A stretch of DNA of 64,000 bases. It comes from JAABRU01 sp041390465. Lineage in GTDB: Bacteria > Desulfobacterota > Desulfobacteria > Desulfobacterales > Desulfococcaceae. Positions within the stretch are counted from its first letter, which is position 1, and each line of letters opens with the position of its first letter. Made by a program: the position numbers and the translations under genes. The DNA is taken from NCBI GenBank assembly GCA_041390465.1, contig JAWKPW010000008.1, forward strand, positions 1-64,000, in the 5' to 3' direction. This document shows, piece by piece, positions 20,091 to 28,817 of the stretch. Under the pieces are notes generated by a model. That model was not told where the DNA came from, searched no databases, and saw nothing but the letters and a program-made list of their open reading frames with translations.

Positions 20091-20405
20091 GAATAAAATT
20101 TCAAACAGCAAGAACTGATAAAAAATCTGATGAAGTCTGTGAAAAGAAAATTTCCGGAAGTTGAACTGATCAATGTGAGTGAAAGCCCGGAAGATTCGGA
20201 AAGTCTTTGGATTCAGGTAAGCGCACCGAAAGATGAGGACAAAGAGATCGAATTAAGAGCCTTTGCCAGTGACATCAACGGACATTCTCATTGATTACGG
20301 CTATCACATGCTGGTCATGCCAACACGCAAAAAAGTGAAACCGGAAATAAAACAAAAATCCGTTCACAGAAACGAAGTGTCAACCTTTTCAGCTAAAGGA
20401 TTATA
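20088..20405 (+). pseudogene. Small partner of the HEPN gene, frameshifted
   Basis: Reconstructed as M(R/K)xKFQTAR then KRKFPEVELINVSESPEDSESLWIQVSAPKDEDKEIELRAFASDI and DILIDYGYHMLVMP, about 100 residues. A short gene right after a HEPN gene is often the antitoxin or nucleotidyltransferase partner, but no nucleotidyltransferase GS-DxD motif is seen, so the identity stays open. It ends three bases before the second dynamin-like gene. Confidence 0.5.
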
Positions 20406-20407
20406 AA

Positions 20408-22469
20408 ATGGATTGGAATCAGACCCGGGCGTGGTATATTTGGATAAGATGGGCAGGGCATCGGCTCTCGCAGACAGAGCTTTGGCACTGTGCAGAAAAA
20501 CACCTGAGATTTCTTTGGAGATACAGAAAGAACTGGAAAAAATACGGGAACTGGTAAGGCGTCAGGAAGAAAAGCGAAAGACAACCGTTTTGAAGTGGCT
20601 GTGTTGGGGGCTGAAAAAGCGGGAAAAGTACGCTTATCTGAACGCCTGGCTGGGAATTGAGATTCTTTCCCGGCAATGGATGAACGCTGTACTTATACTT
20701 CCTGTGAACTCTGGTCAGTCTTTTCCGGAAAAAGAACAGGAATATGTCATTGAATATTATCCCCCTGAAGAATTTAAAAACAGCTTGAGGAAAAAACGCA
20801 GGTTGATTCAGGAACTGCCCAAAGGCTTTCTGAACGCAGCGATCTGGAAAAAGATGTTCAGGAAATTGAATCCTGTATGGACAGATCCAGGTTGTTCTCA
20901 ACAGGGCAGAAATCAAAGGAGATTTGATGATGTCAGTGAAGTGCGGGAAGATTTGAAACAGGCAATTGACACGACAAGGCACATGCCCGCTCCATCAAAA
21001 GGGATTGTCCTGAAAACTGTCAAACTTCGGGCAGATCGTGACATTGTGTTTCCATGATGTCCCGTGCTCTTAATTCGCCCCTGAAACTTCATAAGGAATT
21101 AACAGGACAGACTAAACGCGTGGGATGCGGCCCCATTGATGCCAAAGAACATGACAAACCGGACGGTGGACAGTGAACTCAATATGCTGAAAATTGTGAT
21201 GCGGAAAGATCCACATGTCCGCTGCTGGAAAGATATTTATTGCCCTTACCCGTGTGGATAAAGCTGAGTCATTGCAAAGACTGGAGGAACGAATAGCTAA
21301 AGTAAAAAAGGAAAATGGGCAGATGTTCCAGAAGATCGGGTTATTGCGGTTTGTCCCCCCATCCCATTTGTTCAAACTGGGAACAGGCGGTGCTGAGATT
21401 ATGCGGACGGACAGAAAATAGTCCGTGATTTGGAACTAGACAGCATCAGTGACGGTATTGCGGAACTGAAAAACATTGTCAATCACTATATTGACACAGA
21501 CCGCTTCAGGTGCTGGAACGCAGGTGCAAAGGGCTTCTGAGCGATACGGAAAAAGCAGAAGTCAAAAATAACAGAAACTCTTTGAAACACCATTCGGACA
21601 ATCCTGAAGAACTGGATTGACACAGGAAGATGAGGCATTCAATACTTTTATATCGTGGTGGAAAGATAAATGGAAAATTATTCAGGAGGATTTTACCGAT
21701 TATTACCTGACCCAAATCATGCCCAAAGAGCATGTGGACGCCCTTGCCGGAGAGCATCAGAAACTTCGGGAATTTCAGGCAGCTTTCAATGCGTTTGCTG
21801 ACCAGTTTGCAAAGGAACTGAATTATTCTGATGAAAAATTTGCACAGAGGTACAGAGTGTTGGAAGTTCTCAGGAAGGCATTGTACAGACGCAGACTATT
21901 CATATCAAATTACGGGAAGAACTGCACAGTGCGGCTTTTGATGAGTTGAACAATCTCATCAAAACTTGCTGAAACCCTTGAAAAAATCATTGGTGAAATC
22001 GGGGACTGGGTATATACAAATTTATGGGAAATTGAAAAATCCGGGAAGAACTGCTTCAATCTTCAACTGGTCTGCATGAACGTCTGGAGCATGGAATGGC
22101 AACTCTGTTTTGCGATTTGCACGTCGGCGGTCAACCTGTTCTTTAACCATCCAAGAGGATTCCGGGATAAATATCTTGGTGGCATATCATTCTGAAATGG
22201 TGACGCTGAAAGAATTTTACAAGGGGCAACACAAAGAAATCAAACAGAATCTTGAAACATTTCTGAAAGAGGGAAAACCGAAAGCAAAAGATTCCGAATG
22301 TGTTGCGGTGCATCCTCTGGACAAAGAACAAAAATACCCCAGATTATCTAGGGTGATCAAAAATGAAACTGTCAGCCGGAAAGAACCCGCAACGCTTGAG
22401 GAAGTAAAAACAGAAATCCGTGAAGATTTAGCGGCATTGAACGATTATCTCAAAAATAGCATATTCTGA
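20408..22469 (+). pseudogene. Dynamin-like GTPase B, multiply frameshifted
   Basis: After about 65 helical residues, EVAVLGAEKAGKSTLINAWLGIEILP can be read around 20592-20670 if one base missing from an A-run is restored: a G1 P-loop. DIVFHDVPGFNSPLKLHKEL near 21040 is a G3 (DxPG) and IALTRVDKAESLQRL near 21240 is a G4 (TRVD). The remainder is helical (ISWWKDKWKIIQEDF, LKEFYKGQHKEIKQNLETF). This is a dynamin-superfamily GTPase. Tandem dynamin-like genes commonly work as pairs in bacteria. Homopolymer length changes explain several of the breaks. The next 220 bp (22470-22690) hold only uncertain helical fragments. Confidence 0.72.
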
Positions 22470-22690
22470 TGCAGGATTCATTTCTTACTGCCGGGCCGTC
22501 AGAACTGGATCGCATCAAAGCGGCGGTTTTGAACAATGAAATCAGATGGCAGCAGAGGAGTTGCAGCAGCCTGCCGCCGGAAACATCCTCCTTGATGAAA
22601 GAAAAAGCCCTTATTATTCGGATTGCGACCCGGCGCGGCATTATCACAGAACTGGCAGAGGTCTGGAAAATGCGGGCAAAGCTTAACAGC

Positions 22691-23705
22691 TGATCTGAAC
22701 CGCGACGGTGCAATGTGAGCGTGCTGGGCAATTCCTTTTACCGGGCCATCAACAAAAGATGATCCCTGTTTGGCCCGGAGAATCTGGAAAAACAGCTTGC
22801 GGACGGATTTACGCAACGCCCGCTAATGCCTGCCATGCCCTGGCTGGATCAGACAAACCTGTTGTGCCTGTGAATTCTGCAACTGCAAAAAATCAGGACG
22901 GAATTCGGGTTCTCACCTGGGAAAGTCCCGATGCCGGTGTGATTCTCGGGGAATTTATCTGCGGTACCGGGAAAATGCGGAACTGAACAGAAGAAAACGC
23001 AGGCGGACTCAATAAGTTGTCACTGGGAAAAAACAGTGGAAAATTCCAAAGCAGATCAATCGCGAGCAGGGCGATCTGCTTTGTCACGGCCATATCCAGA
23101 AACAATGTGGAAAGCAGCATCAGCACATGGTTATGCGTCAGTGATATGACAAAAATGAGTGGTTGCCTGCTGGAATCAGGAGTTACGGAATTAACGGATT
23201 GACCGGAATTATGAGATCAGAACGCCAAAGTAAATCCAAGTTCAGGCACGGAGTAATCCTGAACGGAAAGACTTGCGGCCTTGTCGGCAGTTTGGGGCAA
23301 TGAACTCATTGCGGAAGGACTGCACAAATTTTCAGTCTGGCACGCTCCCCTCATAAAAAGCTTGTACGAAAGAATGTGATACCAATTCTTCCATTGAAAC
23401 TCATATTTTGCGGAAGCAGAGTGCCGATTCTCCGCAGATGTTGCACCGTGCTGTCCGTTTTTTGTGACCTTTGTGCCGTCTTCGTGTCCTTTGCGGTTAA
23501 AATTTCAAAAGAAAATCAGAATGATAACATTCAGGCATTCATCAGTTTATTTTCAGTTTTTGCAAAGCGGGGAAATGTATGACACATTTTCAGGTATAAA
23601 AAGCAGTATAAGCCTCGGCTTGTGCCTGTAATACCAATTCTCCATTGAAAAGATACTTGCAAGCAGGCAGAAAAGAGGTTTTCATGTGTTCAAAAAACCG
23701 GATTT
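22691..23705 (+). repeat. 1-kb direct repeat, indel-rich copy
   Basis: A second copy of 15467-16480, with many one- or two-base indels and substitutions, many at homopolymers (for example gattttacg to gatttacg, caaaaaaatc to caaaaaatc). It carries a dead fragment of the GHL10-type gene's 3' end. The noise stops at about 23700, where clean sequence resumes. Confidence 0.9.
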
Positions 23706-23725
23706 TTCGGAAAAATCCGGTTTTT
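23693..23725. repeat. AACCGGAT dispersed palindrome
   Basis: A complete copy at the right end of the 1-kb repeat. The corresponding palindrome at the end of the left copy (about 16470-16480) is cut after its first arm. Confidence 0.85.
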
Positions 23726-23850
23726 CTGAAAAACTTATGTTTCAGATCAATGGCGAATCGGTATAATAAGCTTCCGGCCTGTGCATGGGCTGTCAGCAGG
23801 TCAGAAGCATGTTCTGCCCTATGCGGAAAATCCGTTTTTTATACCCGAAG

Positions 23851-23893
23851 ATTTTATAGAAATCTTCTTAATTTAAGGAGATTTCTATAAAAT
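23851..23893. repeat. Perfect 15-bp inverted repeat
   Basis: ATTTTATAGAAATCT (23851-23865) and its complement (23879-23893) are separated by 13 bp. It lies downstream of fdhD and may contribute to transcript ending. Confidence 0.7.
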
Positions 23894-23904
23894 AGCATCT
23901 CTGA

Positions 23905-23934
23905 GATTTGACAACTTTTGAAAGTTGTCAAATC
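23905..23934 (-). terminator. GATTTGACAA palindrome at the end of fdhD
   Basis: A perfect 14-bp inverted repeat with a 2-nt loop. The fdhD stop codon (23928-23930) lies within it. It belongs to the same family as 4984-5014. A terminator role is inferred from position only; no long T-run follows. Confidence 0.5.
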
Positions 23935-24770
23935 TTCTGGGACGTTTTTTTCCGTAAATCGCCTTGGCATTCAAATTCTTCCAGACGCTCTTTTCCGCAG
24001 AAAACATAACCGCCCCCGCCTCTGGCAAGGCAGGCAAGGCACATGTTCAGCCGGGAGGCCAGACGCACAGCCAGGGCCGTGGGCCGGGAAACCGAAAGCA
24101 TGACCGGAATTCCGGCACGTGCGCCCTTCTGCACCAGATCAAAACTGATGCGCGAGGAAAGAAGCAGCACCCCTGCCTGATCAAGTTTCCCATCCAGCAG
24201 CAGCCGTCCGATGGCCTTGTCCATGCCGTTGTGGCGTCCCGCGTCCTCGGCAAGAGAGAGCATTTCAAAATCCGGTGTGAAAATGGCAGTGGCATGGGTG
24301 GCATGGGTCTGCCGGCGCAGGGGCTGATGCCTGCTGAGTTCGTCGAGACAGGCAAAACCTTTGCTCAGGGATATTTTTTTTCCTTCCGGCAGAGGAGGGA
24401 GAATACGGGTCAGAGATTGTGCAGCCTCTTCCGGGCTTTGACCGAACCCGGCGATATGGTTTTGTTTTTCCGCGAATGCGGAAGATATTTTTTCCCACCG
24501 GGCCGGGCTGAGTGTCACCTGCACAAGATGGGGATTGGATTCATCCGCATACCTGATGGAAACAATATCCTCCGCGAATTCCGCAAGTCCTTCTGCCAGA
24601 CAGAAGCCTGCCGCGTGGGCAATTTCCTCACCGGGTGTACGCATTCCGGTATAAAAGGGCTGCCCCTGCACCAGAATGGAAAGCGGAGCCTCCCCCACCA
24701 GATGCTGTGTCTCTGAAACTGATCCTTCAGGTTTCCAGTATGTCACTTCATGGGGCATGGATGCTTTCAT
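23928..24770 (-). CDS. fdhD: FdhD-like formate dehydrogenase accessory sulfurtransferase
   Basis: A 280-residue protein matching FdhD along its length: GEAPLSILVQGQ, GFCLAEGL, THATHATAIF, the strongly conserved AEDAGRHNGMDKAIG, SSRISFDLVQKGARAGIPVML and a final RGGGGYVFCGKERL. FdhD carries sulfur from the cysteine desulfurase IscS to the molybdenum cofactor of formate dehydrogenase. The CxxC pair used for transfer in the E. coli protein is absent: the matching loop reads NHIAGFGQSPEEAAQ. Either chemistry differs or this is a divergent paralogue. The start overlaps the stop of the upstream J-domain-like gene by 4 bp, implying translational coupling. No formate dehydrogenase gene lies in the window. 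Confidence 0.85.
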   Translation of the reverse strand: MKASMPHEVTYWKPEGSVSETQHLVGEAPLSILVQGQPFYTGMRTPGEEIAHAAGFCLAEGLAEFAEDIVSIRYADESNPHLVQVTLSPARWEKISSAFAEKQNHIAGFGQSPEEAAQSLTRILPPLPEGKKISLSKGFACLDELSRHQPLRRQTHATHATAIFTPDFEMLSLAEDAGRHNGMDKAIGRLLLDGKLDQAGVLLLSSRISFDLVQKGARAGIPVMLSVSRPTALAVRLASRLNMCLACLARGGGGYVFCGKERLEEFECQGDLRKKTSQKI

Positions 24771-25213
24771 TTTTCCCTGCCTTCATACCAGTCTTTCAGG
24801 CGGTCATAGGCTGCGTTGTAAATCTGCATGATCTTCTTGGAGGTTTCATATTTTGCCGGATCATTGACAAAATGATCGGAATGGTATTTGCGGATTTCCC
24901 GGTTGCGCGCCTTTTTCACCTCGCTCAGCGAAGAAGGCGGTTTCAGATCAAACACGGCCAGATCCTCCACAACCTGCCGGGGAATGCCGGGGTATTCCTC
25001 TGCCCGAGTTCCGGTTCCCCTGTCTGCCCCATATCCGGAACTGTTTCCGAAACTGCCCTCTGTCTCATTCCAGGGGCCGTCTCCGTAAAATTCCCTGAAT
25101 TTCCGAAAAAATTCCTCATCAGAAATGCCGGGGCCAATGAATCTCTCCATCCATTTGGGACGGGGAATGGCAGCTTTGCCAATACGGTACAATCTTTCCA
25201 AAATGTCTTTCAT
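24767..25213 (-). CDS. J-domain-like protein coupled to fdhD
   Basis: A 148-residue protein. The C-terminal ~60 residues (DLKPPSSLSEVKKARNREIRKYHSDHF...KIMQIYNAAYDRLKDW) follow a J-domain pattern: helix II basic residues, a turn, then helix III. The signature HPD turn is HSD here, so stimulation of a DnaK partner is doubtful. The N-terminal half is Gly/Glu-rich and unrecognised. A 4-bp overlap with fdhD suggests it works in the same process, perhaps as a chaperone for formate dehydrogenase maturation (inference). Confidence 0.65.
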   Translation of the reverse strand: MKDILERLYRIGKAAIPRPKWMERFIGPGISDEEFFRKFREFYGDGPWNETEGSFGNSSGYGADRGTGTRAEEYPGIPRQVVEDLAVFDLKPPSSLSEVKKARNREIRKYHSDHFVNDPAKYETSKKIMQIYNAAYDRLKDWYEGREK

Positions 25214-25518
25214 AATGCAATCTGTTCTGCTGTTTCACAATGGCATAAGGCGCAAACCATGACAAATTTTTCCGCGGACTGCAAAAAAAGATTCCCTGCA
25301 CACTGCGGAACCGGTATAATGGCGCATTGATATTAAATACTATATCACGGTACATTAAAAAGTAAACGGAAATTTGCCGGGCAGTTTCTGAATGCGCCAT
25401 TTTCTGAAAAACACATTGTTTTTTTATTTTTTTAAATTTTAAGATCAATTTGTTTGACAAAAGCATCCGCAGATGATAACAGTCTCAGTCCATTTTTCTG
25501 GAAAACGAAAATATCGTG

Positions 25519-25547
25519 AGCCCCGGAATTTTTCCGGGGCTTTTTTT
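25519..25547 (+). terminator. Terminator-like hairpin in the DEAD-box gene leader
   Basis: A perfect 10-bp GC-rich stem (AGCCCCGGAA / TTCCGGGGCT), a 3-nt loop and seven T form a classical intrinsic terminator only 22 bp before the helicase ATG. A TTGACA box at 25454-25459 lies upstream on the same strand. The arrangement suggests conditional termination in the leader. Confidence 0.75.
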
Positions 25548-25569
25548 ATCATTAAAAAGTAAGGAAATT

Positions 25570-26898
25570 ATGTCTTTTCAATCTTTTGATTTTCATCCCC
25601 ATGTTGCTTCCGGCATTGCTGCTGCCGGTTTTTCCGAACCCACACCCATTCAGTCCAAGGCGATCCCTCTGGTAATGCAGGGAAATGATCTTATGGGACT
25701 GGCCCAGACAGGCACGGGCAAAACAGCGGCTTTTGCGCTGCCCATACTGCATCGTCTGATCAAAGGGGAACGCGGCAAAATTCGCGCCCTGATCATTGCA
25801 CCCACCCGCGAACTGGCGGAGCAGATCCGTGAAACATTTGAAATTCTTGGCAGACAGACCAAACTGCGCTGCCTTGCCGTGTATGGCGGGGTAAATATAA
25901 ACACACAGATGCAGAAACTTAAGCGGGGTGCGGATATTGTGGTGGCCTGTCCCGGACGTCTTCTGGATCATCTTAACCGGGGAACCGCTGATCTTTCCCG
26001 TCTGGAAATGCTGGTTCTGGACGAAGCCGATCATATGTTTGACATGGGTTTTCTTCCGGACATCCGGCGTATTATGAAGCATGTTCCCAAAAAACGGCAG
26101 ACCATGCTCTTTTCAGCCACCATGCCCCAGGAAATCCGGAGTCTGGCCGCTGAGGTTCTCAGCAAACCCCTTACGGTTCAGATAGGGATTACAGCACCTG
26201 CGGACACGGTCAGTCATGCGCTCTATCCTGTGGCACAGCATTTGAAAACCCCTCTGCTGCTGGAACTGCTGCGCCATACCCATACCGGTTCGGTGCTGGT
26301 TTTCACCCGTACAAAACACCGTGCCAAAAAACTGGGCGAAGTGCTGACCCATGCGGGTTACAGTTCCGCGTCCCTGCAGGGAAACCTTTCCCAGCCCAGA
26401 AGACAGGCCGCACTGGACGGTTTCCGCACCGGCAAATACCGCATACTGGTGGCAACCGATATTGCCGCACGCGGCATTGATGTGTCCGGCATATCCCATG
26501 TTATCAATTTTGACATACCGGATACACCGGATGCCTATATCCACCGCATCGGACGTACCGGCAGGGCAGCCTGCACAGGCGATGCCTTTACCCTGATCAC
26601 CGGAGAGGATGCGGCTGTTGTGCGCGCCATCAACCGGATTATGGGTTCCCCCATTGAGCGGCGCACCCTGACAGGTTTTGACTATAATGCACCCGCTCCC
26701 CCGAAACAGAAAGTCACTGTCCGGCAGCCGCGGCAGGCAGTTCCGGCAAGGCAGGAGAAAACCCGGAAAGGACCTTCTGCGCGTGCAAATACCGGCAGCG
26801 CAGGCTGGAGACAGAAAAAGCATTCTTCCGGAAAAATCTCAGCCTATGCAGGCAGCGCAGAACAGCAGGGACGCAAACGGCCCCGGCATGTATCATAA
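25570..26898 (+). CDS. DEAD-box ATP-dependent RNA helicase (RhlE-like)
   Basis: A 442-residue protein with all family motifs in order: the Q motif (FSEPTPIQSKAIP), Walker A AQTGTGKT, PTRELAEQI, GGVN, the DEAD box in VLDEADHMFDMGF, SAT, VFTRTKHRAKKL, ATDIAARGIDV and HRIGRTGRA. The last ~80 residues are basic and low-complexity, as in RhlE proteins. The start at 25570 follows AAGGAA. Likely roles are RNA unwinding, ribosome assembly or RNA decay, often cold-responsive. A terminator-like hairpin in the leader suggests regulated read-through. Confidence 0.93.
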   Translation: MSFQSFDFHPHVASGIAAAGFSEPTPIQSKAIPLVMQGNDLMGLAQTGTGKTAAFALPILHRLIKGERGKIRALIIAPTRELAEQIRETFEILGRQTKLRCLAVYGGVNINTQMQKLKRGADIVVACPGRLLDHLNRGTADLSRLEMLVLDEADHMFDMGFLPDIRRIMKHVPKKRQTMLFSATMPQEIRSLAAEVLSKPLTVQIGITAPADTVSHALYPVAQHLKTPLLLELLRHTHTGSVLVFTRTKHRAKKLGEVLTHAGYSSASLQGNLSQPRRQAALDGFRTGKYRILVATDIAARGIDVSGISHVINFDIPDTPDAYIHRIGRTGRAACTGDAFTLITGEDAAVVRAINRIMGSPIERRTLTGFDYNAPAPPKQKVTVRQPRQAVPARQEKTRKGPSARANTGSAGWRQKKHSSGKISAYAGSAEQQGRKRPRHVS

Positions 26899-26973
26899 CA
26901 TCGGCAGAAAATGCAGATTTTTTGCTTTGCAGAAAAAAAGCATGGCAGGTCAAATCCGCTGACAGTCTTATAT

Positions 26974-27096
26974 CAATGCCGTTTCCTTAAGAAAATTATG
27001 GCGTGCCGAACTGAAAGTCTGGCAGTTTTTCCCCAATTGTTTCATCTCCCAAACTTTCAGTTTGGGACTCCCTCACCCTTTAAGGAAACGGCATTG
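26974..27096. repeat. Hairpin element with 17-bp terminal inverted repeats
   Basis: CAATGCCGTTTCCTTAA (26974-26990) and its exact complement (27080-27096) enclose a second, shorter inverted repeat (AACTGAAAGT / ACTTTCAGTT). No coding content. It resembles a small non-autonomous element. Confidence 0.65.
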
Positions 27097-27156
27097 AATC
27101 ATAATTTGTGCAATTCGTGGCAGTAAGATTAAATCTTCTGACGAATGGTATAGTCG

Positions 27157-27225
27157 GCAGTGGATTAAATCCGTTGAAAATCCGATACAGATTTTTCTGT
27201 GCCATCAACAGATTTGATCCGCTGC
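27157..27225. repeat. GCAGTGGAT inverted-repeat element
   Basis: Terminal 21-bp arms (27157-27177 and 27205-27225) are complementary with three mismatches. They are related to the inner arms GACAGTGGGTCAAAT of the nested element at 13380-13682. Confidence 0.55.
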
Positions 27226-27228
27226 ACG

Positions 27229-27335
27229 GGTACATAACCAAGTTGAATTTTTCAGCCTCAAAAGCTGAATTTTTTTCAAAAAATTCAGCTTTTCAAAACT
27301 GTTTCATCCTATAAGAACCAAGTTGGTCATGTACC
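27229..27335. mobile_element. MITE-like element, GGTACATRACC ends
   Basis: About 107 bp with terminal inverted repeats (GGTACATAACCAAGTTG at left; the right end CAAGTTGGTCATGTACC is its complement with one mismatch), an internal CTGAATTTTTT / AAAAAATTCAG hairpin and a conserved TTTCATCCT block. It is the same design as 40174-40284, 40282-40393 and 58003-58109. Confidence 0.7.
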
Positions 27336-27359
27336 AGATTTTTTTGCAGACGAAAAATT

Positions 27360-28817
27360 TTACTGCACTGGCGGAGATTGCGGAGTTGGGGACATTCTGC
27401 CTTCCGCTTCTTCCTCCGCTTTGGGTTTCTCAAAGAATTCTTCCACGCTGGCAATCAGTCGTTCGGCTTTCCATTTGGGAATGATGTAAGTCCACGCACT
27501 GATTTTTTTGTTGATTTCCGCAGCATCTGCCGCGAGTTTCGCAGGATCAGGTTTGTCCTCTGCCTTTTGATTCGCACCTTTGTCTTGAGGAGAATCCTTT
27601 GCACCCGGATCGTCGGCTTTTTCCGCTCCCGCGTCTTTTTCAGGCAAACCGGTTTTCACTTCTGACTTGGCATCAGGCACAGCACCCGGTTTTTCCTCCG
27701 GCTTTGCATCAGCGGGTTTGACATCTGCTGAATCCTTATTCTCCGGAGAAGCTGCCGCATCTTTCTCGGCAGGAGCAGTTTTCTCCTGTGCTTTGGCATC
27801 AGGCACAGCATCGGACTTATCTCCGGTTTCTGCGGGTTTGCTTTCCGCTTCAGCCGGAGCAGATTCCTCTGCGGGTTTCTCCGGTTCCGGAGGCGGGACA
27901 TAGGCCGCATTTAACCGGACATAATACTTTTCCGCATCCTCTTTGGAAGCCTTTCCGGGATAAGCTGTATATTCGGTTCCGTCAAACATGCGGAAGATCA
28001 GACGCAGAGCGTCTGTGCCGGTATCTTCGGCTTTTTCTGCGGGATCAGCCACATTTTCAATGGCAAATCCGTCCAGCGCGGCCATAACATTGTTCAGTCT
28101 CGCGGGAATCAGTTTTTTGTCTGCCGGAGCATTCAGCAGTTCCGGATCTTTGCCTTTTTCCGGACGCCGGAGCGTATAGATCACATTCCCGGTTTTGCTG
28201 TCTGTGCAGACAACCTCCCGCACATCAGCGGCTTTCACATCCAGCAGATCGGTCTGTATCCACTCTGAGGGCTTTTTCTCCATGTAATTGTAATCTTTGT
28301 CCACCAGATACACGGTCCTGCCGCCCACAGCCATCAGATAATGGCCACCGAATCCGGAAGAGGCTTCTCTGGGTTTTCCGATGATCACATCAGCCAGCAC
28401 CCTGCCTGCTTTGTCCTTCAGTGTAACCCGTGTGCCTTTGCTTTCCGGAGGAATATCTGCTTCCTCCGGACTGTGCAGAGCCAGACGTGAACGCATGTCC
28501 TCTGTAACCTCAAAGGTTCTGCCCACCTTTGAATCTTTGAGTTTTTTGGCAAATTCCGCAATTTTGCCAAAATCCGCAGCATAACCGAAACGGTTTTTCA
28601 CCTGCCAGACAGATTCCCCTTTTTCCAGAACCACCTCATTTTCCGCATCTTTGACGGAAATGGAAACTATATCATTGACAGGGAGTTCCGAAAGAAATTT
28701 GTCCTCTCCGGCAGACTGCTTTTTGACGGAATTTCTGTCTGATGTGCTGACAAGGTAAGTGGCAATGCCCAGCACCGCGCACAGGGCCAGCAGGATGACA
28801 AAGGTTTTGGATTTCAT
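27360..28817 (-). CDS. DUF4340 domain-containing protein, Gld-type ABC operon
   Basis: A 485-residue protein with an N-terminal signal-anchor helix (FVILLALCAVLGIATYLV) and a DUF4340-type extracytoplasmic domain (PVNDIVSISVKDAENEVVLEKGESVWQVKN, KDKAGRVLADVIIGKPREASSGFGGHYLMA). Residues ~315-425 are an Ala/Glu/Lys/Pro-rich repetitive linker (AESKPAETGDKSDAVPDAKAQ and similar), followed by a conserved C-terminal ~50 residues. The start overlaps the preceding GldG-like gene by 4 bp. In related operons this protein accompanies a GldF/GldG-like ABC exporter of unknown substrate. Confidence 0.85.
   Translation of the reverse strand: MKSKTFVILLALCAVLGIATYLVSTSDRNSVKKQSAGEDKFLSELPVNDIVSISVKDAENEVVLEKGESVWQVKNRFGYAADFGKIAEFAKKLKDSKVGRTFEVTEDMRSRLALHSPEEADIPPESKGTRVTLKDKAGRVLADVIIGKPREASSGFGGHYLMAVGGRTVYLVDKDYNYMEKKPSEWIQTDLLDVKAADVREVVCTDSKTGNVIYTLRRPEKGKDPELLNAPADKKLIPARLNNVMAALDGFAIENVADPAEKAEDTGTDALRLIFRMFDGTEYTAYPGKASKEDAEKYYVRLNAAYVPPPEPEKPAEESAPAEAESKPAETGDKSDAVPDAKAQEKTAPAEKDAAASPENKDSADVKPADAKPEEKPGAVPDAKSEVKTGLPEKDAGAEKADDPGAKDSPQDKGANQKAEDKPDPAKLAADAAEINKKISAWTYIIPKWKAERLIASVEEFFEKPKAEEEAEGRMSPTPQSPPVQ

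Noticed and set aside
27378..27903. Ala/Ser/Gly-rich plus-strand frames
   Set aside because: They are the complement of the Ala/Glu/Lys/Pro-rich repeat region of the DUF4340 gene, not real proteins.
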